Shown here: piece after piece, positions 1 to 6,425 of the stretch | How the letters are laid out: the number at the start of each line of letters is the position of its first letter | How positions within the stretch are numbered: position 1 is the stretch's first letter | The notes under the pieces: model-generated | Seen by the model: the letters and a program-made list of their open reading frames with translations, nothing else | What the model was told of the DNA's origin: nothing | The model's database searches: none | Made by a program: the position numbers and the translations under genes | Assembly: GCA_965657945.1 (NCBI GenBank) | Contig: CBFHPW010000024.1 | Coordinates: 1 to 30,757, forward strand | From: CAJJDF01 sp965657945 | GTDB lineage: Bacteria; Bacteroidota; Bacteroidia; Flavobacteriales_D; CAJJDF01 | Reading direction: 5' to 3' | DNA: 30,757 nt

Positions 1-845
1 TAACTCAATCTATTTCACACACAATCGTAATAGAGGGTAGCAATTCGCGCCCGATAACAATAGATTTGTCTCTGTGCAAAAGCCAAAAAGAAAAGTTGCC
101 TATTGTAATTTTTTGTCATGGATACAAAGGATTCAAAGATTGGGGGTGCTGGAATTTGGTGGCCGATTTTTTTACTCAAAACGGGTTTCATTTTTTAAAG
201 TTCAATTTTTCTCACAATGGAGTTACCCCTGAAAATCCCATTGATTTTGCTGATTTGGAGGCATTTGGAAATAACAATTACACCAAAGAATTGGCAGATT
301 TAGATTTTGTATTGAATTGGCTGGAAACAGATTGCAAAGAGAAAGATCAAATTGAGCTGAACTCTATTTATGCAATTGGACACAGTCGCGGAGGCGGAAT
401 CGTAAGTTTGGCAACTGCCAAAAATCCGCGTATTAAGAAAACAATAACCTGGGCGAGTGTCTTTGATCTTACCGAAAGACTACCAAAAAACATTTCGGAA
501 TGGAAACAAACCGGTGTGATTCATCAGTTAAATGGGAGAACAGAACAGGAAATGCCACTTTACTTTCAGTTTTTTGAGAATACCGAAATGAATAAGAAGG
601 AGTTGTCAATTGCTCATCAGGGTAAGAAAATTAACACCCCATTTTGTATCATTCATGGAGCCGAAGATAAGGTAGTGAATTGCGAAGATGCCACAAAACT
701 ACATGAGGTCATCCCCACCTCTGAACTCATCATACTCGAGCATTCTGGCCATACATTTGGGAGTTCTCATCCATGGGAAAACTCTGAGCTACCTCAGGAT
801 TTAGTAGAGGTTGTGGAAGAATCTTTGTCGTTTCTAAAAGGCTAA
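1..845 (+). CDS. alpha/beta hydrolase, 5' end outside the window
   Basis: Serine hydrolase of the alpha/beta hydrolase fold; the substrate cannot be told from sequence. The oxyanion region is IVIFCHGYKGFKDWG. The nucleophile elbow is GHSRGGG, the acid is in HGAEDKVV, and the histidine is in LEHSGHTFGSSHPW, so the triad looks complete. The frame stays open to the left edge: before the TTG at position 66, codons from position 3 read TQSISHTIVIEGSNSRPI, which looks like a genuine N-terminal strand. The gene therefore most likely starts upstream of the window and TTG-66 is not its start. It converges on folP with about 60 bases between stops and no clear hairpin there. Family assignment is firm; the physiological role is unknown. 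Confidence 0.85.
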   Translation, partial: TQSISHTIVIEGSNSRPITIDLSLCKSQKEKLPIVIFCHGYKGFKDWGCWNLVADFFTQNGFHFLKFNFSHNGVTPENPIDFADLEAFGNNNYTKELADLDFVLNWLETDCKEKDQIELNSIYAIGHSRGGGIVSLATAKNPRIKKTITWASVFDLTERLPKNISEWKQTGVIHQLNGRTEQEMPLYFQFFENTEMNKKELSIAHQGKKINTPFCIIHGAEDKVVNCEDATKLHEVIPTSELIILEHSGHTFGSSHPWENSELPQDLVEVVEESLSFLKG

Positions 846-905
846 TCTTTTATTTTTACCAAATCAGAATCGCTTGATATTGTGAAGTTGAATAGAGTGA
901 TCAAA

Positions 906-1757
906 CTACTTAATAGGTGCGTTATTCTTATTATTATCGATGAGTTTGGTGTATAGCATGATAGTTTCTTTTGCCTCTTTTACATCGTGTACACGTAAAA
1001 TATTTGCCCCTCCCAACAGAGCAAAACTGTGCAAAGTGGTGGTGCCATTTAATGCTTCGGATGGAGAAATATTTAATACTTTGTGAATCATTGATTTCCG
1101 GGAAACTCCAACCAGTATAGGGAGGTTTAACCAAGAAAAATGATTCAGATTATTTAAAATTTCATAGTTGTGTTCAATTGTTTTTCCAAAACCAAACCCA
1201 GGATCTATCAGAATATCGTTTACTCCTAATTCTTTTAGTTTTTCAACCTTATCTGCCAGAGAGTAGAATACTTCAGTAACCACATTCTTGTAGGTTGGTT
1301 TATTCTGCATGTTTTGAGGATTTCCTTGCATGTGCATGAGGCAATAAGGTACTTGAAGTTCTTTTACCGTGGTAAACATATTGGAGTCTAATTCTCCTGC
1401 AGAAATGTCATTGATGATACTTGCGCCAGCCCTTATAGATTCTCTAGCCACAGAGCTCCTGAACGTGTCAATAGAAATAATCGCCTCAGGAAATTCTTTT
1501 ACAATCAATTGAATGGTCGGAATTACTCTGATTAATTCCTCTTCTTCGCTCACTTCCTTTGCACCGGGTTTTGAAGAATAACCTCCAATGTCCAAAATAG
1601 TGGCTCCATCTCGAAGCATTTGACCTGCTTTTGCAATTATATCATTTTGATTTGATAGGTTTCCGCCATCGTAAAAGGAATCGGGAGTGACATTTAAAAT
1701 TCCCATTACAATTGGGGAATCAAGATTTAATAATTTACCTTTACAATTAATAGTCAT
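906..1757 (-). CDS. folP: dihydropteroate synthase
   Basis: Joins p-aminobenzoate to dihydropterin pyrophosphate to make dihydropteroate in folate synthesis; cytoplasmic TIM barrel. At 283 residues it has normal length. Signature blocks appear in order: MGILNVTPDSFYDGG (18-32), DIGGYSSKPGA (56-66), SIDTFR with Asp97, INDISAG with Asn116-Asp117, the pterin loop IDPGFGFGKT (184-193), VGVSRKS with Lys221, and RVHD with Arg255 and His257. The second loop reads SSK where E. coli has STR, a conservative change in the p-aminobenzoate/sulfonamide-contacting loop. The ATG start lies only 20 bases from the divergent DUF1599 start, so its promoter must sit inside the neighbour's coding region. It converges on the hydrolase. 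Confidence 0.95.
   Translation of the reverse strand: MTINCKGKLLNLDSPIVMGILNVTPDSFYDGGNLSNQNDIIAKAGQMLRDGATILDIGGYSSKPGAKEVSEEEELIRVIPTIQLIVKEFPEAIISIDTFRSSVARESIRAGASIINDISAGELDSNMFTTVKELQVPYCLMHMQGNPQNMQNKPTYKNVVTEVFYSLADKVEKLKELGVNDILIDPGFGFGKTIEHNYEILNNLNHFSWLNLPILVGVSRKSMIHKVLNISPSEALNGTTTLHSFALLGGANILRVHDVKEAKETIMLYTKLIDNNKNNAPIK
1736..1743 (+). promoter_or_regulatory. candidate -7 element for the DUF1599 operon, inside folP
   Basis: TACCTTTA matches the Bacteroidota -7 consensus TAnnTTTG at 7 of 8 positions. A TTGG lies at 1712-1715, about 20 bases upstream, fitting a -33 element. It sits 35 bases before the DUF1599 ATG and within the folP coding region, as the 20-base gap between the two start codons would require. 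Pattern match only. Confidence 0.35.
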
Positions 1758-1777
1758 ACAAAATTTATAGAGTTATC

Positions 1778-2320
1778 ATGAGTAATACTTCACAGCAATA
1801 CGACACAATAATAAGTAAATGCGAAGATATATTTAGCAAAAAAACGAAAGATTACGGAACTGCTTGGAGAATTTTAAGAACGAGTTCGCTTACAGATCAA
1901 ATTTTTATAAAAGCTCAACGAATAAGAACTCTAGAAGAAAAAGGTGTAAGCAAAGTAGGAGAAGGAATTGAAGACGAATTTATCGGAATAATAAACTATT
2001 GTGTGATGGCAATTATTCAATTGGAACTGAAAGATAATTCGCAATTGGAATTAGCTACTGAGGTAGCTAGTAATTTGTACAAAAAATACTTTTTGGAGGC
2101 AAAATCATTGATGGAGAAAAAAAATCATGATTACGGTGAAGCTTGGCGAGATATGAGGGTTTCATCCTTCACTGATTTGATTTTAATGAAATTACTTCGT
2201 GTAAAACAAATTGAAGACAACAAGGGAGAAACTATCATGAGCGAAGGGATTGACGCCAATTACTACGACATGATTAATTACTCCGTTTTTGCCTTGATAC
2301 AGATGAGTGAGCAGAATTAG
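1778..2320 (+). CDS. DUF1599 protein with two tandem domain copies
   Basis: Conserved Bacteroidota protein of unknown biochemical function, in the DUF1599 family (also described as nucleotide-modification associated domain 1). The 180 residues are two copies of one module. Copy 1 spans about 9-84 and copy 2 about 102-176. Each carries K-x(2)-DYG-x-AWR, then R-x-SS-x-TD, then GEGI/SEGI, and then INY followed by a hydrophobic helix (INYCVMAIIQ, INYSVFALIQ). Asp25 and Asp118 are equivalent, offset 93. There is no signal peptide, so it should be cytoplasmic. In this phylum the gene commonly sits beside folP and the BT_3928/DoxX gene, as here. Start ATG chosen because the N-terminus leads straight into the first repeat. 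Confidence 0.85.
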   Translation: MSNTSQQYDTIISKCEDIFSKKTKDYGTAWRILRTSSLTDQIFIKAQRIRTLEEKGVSKVGEGIEDEFIGIINYCVMAIIQLELKDNSQLELATEVASNLYKKYFLEAKSLMEKKNHDYGEAWRDMRVSSFTDLILMKLLRVKQIEDNKGETIMSEGIDANYYDMINYSVFALIQMSEQN

Positions 2321-2399
2321 TTAGAGATTATCACTTTGTTAATTGCTCTTTTTGTAAAGAGTATATTATTATATTAGTTAAAATTTTAGACCATACCCT

Positions 2400-4091
2400 A
2401 TGAAATACCTAGTTTATATTTCCCGAATCTTTGTAGGATCGGTGTTTATTGTTTCTGGATTAATCAAAGCGAATGACACCCTCGGATTCTCCTACAAACT
2501 AGAAGAATATTTCTTACCAAATGCATTGGGTTCATTCTGGACTCTATTTTACGATTATTCATTGCCACTAGCCATAATGGTCTGTGTAGCAGAAGTTGTA
2601 TTGGGATTGTCTCTTATTTTTGGAACAAAATTTAAGCTTACAGTAATTGCCATTACTGGATTTTTGGTGTTTTTTGGGTTCTTGACCTATTACACAGCTC
2701 AGTGCGATCCTCATGCAATTATTACTTATACCAATAGTGCCGGGGAGGAAGTTTCAGGAACACCTATGTGTGTTTTGGATTGTGGTTGCTTTGGCGATGC
2801 ACTTAAAGGTTCTCTAGGACGTTCGCTTACACCCTGGGAATCTTTCCAGAAAGACATGGTTCTGCTATTTTTTACTGTGTTCTTATTCTTTGGTTTTAGA
2901 ACTCAAAAACTGAACAATGAAAGGAAAGATAAAATTATGATAGGAGGTTCTTTGCTTTTTACAGCAGGATTTGGTGGTTATGTTTTTGGTTGGTGGATGC
3001 CGCTTAGTTTCCTGGCAATAGCCGCTTTATTATACTTGATAATCAAATGGTTTTATGTAAAAAAAGGTCGAGAATGGATCATTCTTGGGATGCTTATTAC
3101 GATTTCTAGCGTTTTTTCCTGGTACACGTTGAATTACCTTCCTGTAAAAGACTATCGCCCTTATGCAGTGGGTAATAATGTTTCAGAATTAATGAAAACA
3201 TCTGACGATTACAGAGAAGAATTTAGAAAAGTGTTTTTGAATGAGATAATGGCGGATTTCCAAACTGATATGGAGTCAGATTTTAAGCAATACTTGGAGC
3301 AAGACACCCACTATATTAAAGGATTTGATTCAGATTCGGCACAAATAGAATATGAACGAAACATATTTGAAGAAATAAAATTTGGGTACCAATCAAAAGG
3401 ATATGAAAAAGCAGATTCCCTTGCAATAGACTCGATGGAGGCAGCTAAATTATTGCCCCCCGTGTACTACTCGATGTATTATCTTCAAAACAAGGAAACC
3501 AAAGAACGTGACTATTTTAAAAGTACAGACTACATGGCAAATCGAATGTGGGAAAACTGGGAATATGTATACGTAATGGTAAACCCACAAACGGGAGAAA
3601 CGCAAGAAGTAGCAAAATCTGAATTTGATGAAGAGGAATGGTCACAAAAGGGATTCGAGAAAAAGAGTTTTGAATCTGTTTTGGAGAAAGAAGGATACGA
3701 AGCGAAAATACCGGCTGAATTCAATTTTAATGATGAATCTGCTAACGACCAAATACAAAGAAGTGACACGTACACTTTTTTGGCAGTGTGCTGGGACTTA
3801 GATTTGGCCAAAAAAAAAGGATTGAAAAAACTCAATAAATTAAATGCATTCGCACAAGAAAATGGATACAATTTTGTAGCTGCCACTTCTACCATGTCCA
3901 AGGTGGATTCGGTAATTGTCAGCAATGACCTAGACTTTTCTTTCATATCGGGAGACGATAAAGTATTGAAAACGATTGTTCGATCTAATCCTGGAGTTAT
4001 TGTATTGAAAAATGGAGTTATTTTAGGAAAATGGGGAGCCAAAACAATCCCAAACCCTAAAAGAATGAAAAAATACCTTTCGAAATTGTAA
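2400..4091 (+). CDS. BT_3928-family DoxX-like membrane protein with thioredoxin-like tail
   Basis: Inner-membrane protein with an N-terminal DoxX/MauE-like bundle and a C-terminal thioredoxin-like domain; the reaction is unknown. Hydrophobic segments lie near 4-22, 54-74, 79-98, 152-166, 180-197, 202-219 and 225-243. Between the third and fourth is a Cys-rich loop, CVLDCGCFGD (124-133). The family-typical LPVKDYRPYAVGNN (247-260) follows the last helix. The C-terminal part (about 455-563) contains YTFLAVCWDLD and IVRSNPGVIVLKNG, a thioredoxin-like pattern without CxxC. Residues about 267-385 are a charged, Tyr/Glu-rich stretch that appears extra compared with family members I recall. The stop is 2 bases from the YihY ATG, so they are probably co-transcribed. 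Confidence 0.85.
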   Translation: MKYLVYISRIFVGSVFIVSGLIKANDTLGFSYKLEEYFLPNALGSFWTLFYDYSLPLAIMVCVAEVVLGLSLIFGTKFKLTVIAITGFLVFFGFLTYYTAQCDPHAIITYTNSAGEEVSGTPMCVLDCGCFGDALKGSLGRSLTPWESFQKDMVLLFFTVFLFFGFRTQKLNNERKDKIMIGGSLLFTAGFGGYVFGWWMPLSFLAIAALLYLIIKWFYVKKGREWIILGMLITISSVFSWYTLNYLPVKDYRPYAVGNNVSELMKTSDDYREEFRKVFLNEIMADFQTDMESDFKQYLEQDTHYIKGFDSDSAQIEYERNIFEEIKFGYQSKGYEKADSLAIDSMEAAKLLPPVYYSMYYLQNKETKERDYFKSTDYMANRMWENWEYVYVMVNPQTGETQEVAKSEFDEEEWSQKGFEKKSFESVLEKEGYEAKIPAEFNFNDESANDQIQRSDTYTFLAVCWDLDLAKKKGLKKLNKLNAFAQENGYNFVAATSTMSKVDSVIVSNDLDFSFISGDDKVLKTIVRSNPGVIVLKNGVILGKWGAKTIPNPKRMKKYLSKL

Positions 4092-4093
4092 TA

Positions 4094-5023
4094 ATGGATG
4101 TACAAGGCATCATTGACCGAGTTAGGTATTCTGCACCAGTAAATGCAGGGAGAAGAATTCTAAAGAAATTAAGTTTTCCTGGTTTTGAGAAAATGTCATT
4201 GTACGATGCACTTAAGTTTGTGAAAGAAGCTTTTATGAGAAGCGATATTGCCACCAAAAGTGCGGCCATTTCGTTTAAGCTATTTATTGCTTTGTTCCCG
4301 GCAGTAATTTTGTTGCTTTCGCTTATTCCTTACGTTCCAATAGAAAATTTTCAAGAGAATTTATTGAATAGCATTGCCACTATCCTGCCCGAAAATGTTG
4401 AAACTATCATTTTTCAAACGATAGAAGATTTGATTCTCAAAAAACACACAGGTTTTCTTTCGGTCGGTTTTGTGCTAACCATTTATTACGCATCGAGTAT
4501 CATCAACTCAATTCTCACCACTTTTTCAAAGTCTTATCAAATAGAAATCACCCGAAATCCTATTAAGCAAAGAGTAATATCCTTGGTGTTGATGATTATT
4601 ATCACTCTGATGATGTTAGTTGGTTTTTCATTGATTCTCTTCAGCGAATCTGCTATTAGCTATTTTCTTTTTACCTATGTATGGGAAAGCGAATGGATTA
4701 CTTTTGGTTTAAGATTAGCCAAATGGGTAGCGGTTTTCTTGTTGTTTGTACTTTCTATATCTACTTTGTACAATGTAGCTTTGATTCGAAGAAAAGGATG
4801 GGTGATGCTATCGGCCGGAGCAACATGGGCTACTGTTTTCATTATTTTGGCCTCGTTGGGAATGAGTTTTTACATAGATAATTTTGATTCTTACAACAAG
4901 CTTTATGGGTCCATTGGTTCCCTTATCGTTTTTTTAATCTGGATTAATATTTCTTCTACTATTCTTATTATGGGATTCGAGTTGTACGCTCAATCCAATA
5001 CTTTAAATCTTGAAGATGATTAG
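4094..5023 (+). CDS. YihY/BrkB-family inner membrane protein
   Basis: Polytopic inner-membrane protein of the YihY/virulence factor BrkB family, whose function is not established (some members were once misnamed RNase BN). In 309 residues there are six hydrophobic segments near 58-79, 121-141, 160-184, 207-227, 236-259 and 272-297. The family pattern AAISFKLFIALFPAVILLLS occupies the first segment, and YGSIGSLIVFLIWI...MGFELYAQ the last. The ATG follows the preceding stop by 2 bases. The stop is overlapped by the aroK start (ATGATTAG), so the gene is embedded in a tightly packed operon. No tail domain is present. Confidence 0.88.
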   Translation: MDVQGIIDRVRYSAPVNAGRRILKKLSFPGFEKMSLYDALKFVKEAFMRSDIATKSAAISFKLFIALFPAVILLLSLIPYVPIENFQENLLNSIATILPENVETIIFQTIEDLILKKHTGFLSVGFVLTIYYASSIINSILTTFSKSYQIEITRNPIKQRVISLVLMIIITLMMLVGFSLILFSESAISYFLFTYVWESEWITFGLRLAKWVAVFLLFVLSISTLYNVALIRRKGWVMLSAGATWATVFIILASLGMSFYIDNFDSYNKLYGSIGSLIVFLIWINISSTILIMGFELYAQSNTLNLEDD

Positions 5024-5525
5024 AAAACTTGTTTTTTTGATTGGTTTTATGGGAAGTGGCAAGTCTACCATTGGAAAAAGAATGGCAAAGCAGCTCAGCT
5101 ATCAGTTTATTGATACCGATCAGTATATCGAAAAAATGGAAGGCAAAACAATTGCACAGCTTTTTGAAGAAATAGGAGAGAGCGGATTTAGAAAACTGGA
5201 AATGGCTGTACTCAATGATTTGGAAAGTTTGGAAACGAATCACATAATTGCCACGGGTGGAGGAATGCCTTGTCGCCAATCTCGATTGGATAAAATGCTA
5301 GAAATGGGAACAGTTATCTATTTAGAAATAGATACAAAGAGTGTATTAAAGAGAGTCTCTCAAGCAAAAAATGTGAGACCTATCTTGGCAGGCTTGACTC
5401 CTTTAGAAATGGAGACTAAAATTCGTGAATTAATGAAAAAGAGAACGCCATACTATGAGCAAGCGAATCTTACAATTTCAAGTTTGGACGCTAAGAAAAT
5501 TGATTTTTCTTCCCTGATTGGCTAA
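5016..5525 (+). CDS. aroK: shikimate kinase
   Basis: Phosphorylates shikimate at the 3-hydroxyl using ATP, the fifth step of chorismate synthesis; cytoplasmic NMP-kinase fold. With ATG-5016 as start it has 169 residues, normal for the family. Walker A is GFMGSGKS (10-17). The shikimate-binding residues are Asp33/Asp35 in FIDTD, Arg59 in FRKLE, and GGG at 81-83 in ATGGGMPC. The lid arginine lies in NVRPIL (Arg121) and an adenine-loop arginine near 143. An in-frame TTG at 5010 is possible, but ATG overlaps the YihY stop by 8 bases, which suggests translational coupling. The stop overlaps the end of the convergent lipoprotein pseudogene. Confidence 0.93.
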   Translation: MIRKLVFLIGFMGSGKSTIGKRMAKQLSYQFIDTDQYIEKMEGKTIAQLFEEIGESGFRKLEMAVLNDLESLETNHIIATGGGMPCRQSRLDKMLEMGTVIYLEIDTKSVLKRVSQAKNVRPILAGLTPLEMETKIRELMKKRTPYYEQANLTISSLDAKKIDFSSLIG

Positions 5526-5920
5526 ATTTTTCTTCCTTTTACGTGCCTATACATTCCAGCTGCTCTTCCGCCAGTTCTGATATCAAACACCACATTGTTT
5601 TTATTAGTAAACTTGCCTAAATTTTCATCTTGATAGATGTCTAATTTTTGAATCAATTTGGCATTTTCATCTATCTTTGGTTCAATCAAATTATCGGATT
5701 CAAACTGAATGATTACCTTTTCGTCATTTTCAGAGTTCTTAATGGTTCCATTTTAGGAATAGGTCGTGTCGCAATTGGGTAGAATGTTGTCACAAGTAAC
5801 ATCAATTGTAAATTGCTAGTTACCCGTATATTTTGCTCTTATATCGGCCTCATTTTTTTTTCAGGTAACAAAAAGAAGTAAGGTGAGAATATATGAGATA
5901 ATAAGAGGGCATCGTTTCAT
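5522..5920 (-). pseudogene. lipoprotein gene killed by three in-frame stop codons, frame otherwise intact
   Basis: Reading from ATG at 5920 to TAG at 5522, the frame runs 133 codons with no indel but holds three internal stops. TGA is at 5863-5861 (codon 20), TAG at 5818-5816 (codon 35) and TAA at 5755-5753 (codon 56). The conceptual product begins MKRCPLIISYILTLLLFVT, a lipoprotein signal whose lipobox Cys position is the TGA. Segments KKNEADIRAKYTGN and QFTIDVTCDNILPNCDTTYS follow. The last open segment is 76 residues and contains NNVVFDIRTGG and ends MYRHVKGRKI. The pattern resembles small Bacteroidota surface lipoproteins; likely original residues are Cys, Trp/Tyr and Tyr (inferred). It converges on aroK, sharing its stop region. 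Function unknown. Confidence 0.75.
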
Positions 5921-6029
5921 AATATGGTGGATATTAAAAAGAATAATGGACTTTCTTGGAGATAATCTTTTTTGGAAATAAATTATTATCAGGATGAAAT
6001 TTTGGTTCAAATTTTGTAACTAGCTGCTG

Positions 6030-6050
6030 TGTGGGATTTGCAATCCTACA
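6030..6050 (+). repeat. REP-like palindrome, copy 1
   Basis: An imperfect palindrome centred on GGATTTGCAATCC (6034-6046). The flanks TGT and ACA also pair, giving a 9-base-pair stem with one G-T pair and a 3-base loop. The core recurs in inverted orientation at 6114-6126. It lies in the gene-free stretch 5921-6213 beside a pseudogene. Such GGATTTGCAATCC-like boxes are, from memory, common intergenic repeats in Bacteroidota, linked to IS200-like REP-associated transposases. No transposase is present here. Confidence 0.5.
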
Positions 6051-6113
6051 CTTTTCATCATGCTTTTAGGTTGGCTTTTGTTGTTTGCTCTGTATCGTTA
6101 GCTTAGTAGCAAA

Positions 6114-6126
6114 GGATTACAAATCC
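6114..6126 (-). repeat. REP-like palindrome, inverted copy 2
   Basis: On the minus strand this reads GGATTTGTAATCC, one base different from copy 1 (GGATTTGCAATCC); the following T matches too. Together the two copies form a head-to-head pair about 67 bases apart, like a BIME unit. The rest of 5921-6213 shows no gene, tRNA or terminator. Confidence 0.45.
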
Positions 6127-6166
6127 ATCGCATTAGGTTTTTGTTATTTGTTACATCCTACACAAC

Positions 6167-6187
6167 AAGTAGCTAGTACAGCTACTT
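6167..6187. repeat. short inverted repeat (hairpin)
   Basis: AAGTAGCT and AGCTACTT form an 8-base-pair perfect stem around a 5-base loop. It lies 27 bases beyond the stop of the small membrane protein gene that runs leftwards. No T-run follows on either strand, so it is not a canonical terminator. It may belong to the nearby REP-like unit or help end the DPP transcript. Confidence 0.35.
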
Positions 6188-6213
6188 CTAGGTTAACATC
6201 AAAAAGAAGAATA

Positions 6214-6408
6214 CTAAAAGATCACAAACAACGAAAACGAGATAAGTAATAAACTGATAATATAACAATTTTTTCTCTGTGTATCAGTGATGAGTTTTAA
6301 GTTAATTTTACCCCCATTCCAAATCCAAAGAACAATTGCTCCAGGAAACAAAAGAAAAACCCCTAATATGATTTCAGGAAAAATATAAGCAAAGATTTCT
6401 AAAATCAC
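6214..6408 (-). CDS. small two-helix membrane protein, hypothetical
   Basis: A 64-residue protein of unknown function. Two hydrophobic segments (about 4-30 and 48-64) flank a polar loop with NGGKINLKLITDTQRKN. FPGAIVLWIWNGGK resembles a motif seen in other small Bacteroidota membrane proteins. The only start is GTG; no ATG exists upstream in frame before the DPP stop, which lies 17 bases away. Same strand as the DPP gene and so plausibly the distal gene of its transcript. The amphipathic layout argues for a real gene, but the start and function are uncertain. Confidence 0.55.
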   Translation of the reverse strand: MILEIFAYIFPEIILGVFLLFPGAIVLWIWNGGKINLKLITDTQRKNCYIISLLLISFSLFVIF

Positions 6409-6425
6409 TTCTATTTGAAACAGAA

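Noticed and set aside
2346..2361. Small hairpin CTCTTT-TTGT-AAAGAG after the DUF1599 gene
   Set aside because: Only six A/T-rich base pairs and no T-run follows; DUF1599 and the DoxX gene are more likely co-transcribed.
3530..4105. Long open frame opposite the DoxX gene
   Set aside because: It mirrors a gene with clear family motifs, has no recognisable protein features and is explained by the codon use of the real gene.
5861..5863. TGA as a selenocysteine or recoded codon in the lipoprotein pseudogene
   Set aside because: Two further different stops follow in frame, no SECIS-like hairpin is evident just after it, and the position is a lipobox Cys, so loss of function is simpler.
5921..6213. 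Possible transposase remnant around the REP-like boxes
   Set aside because: No reading frame on either strand resembles a transposase; only the short palindromes can be supported.
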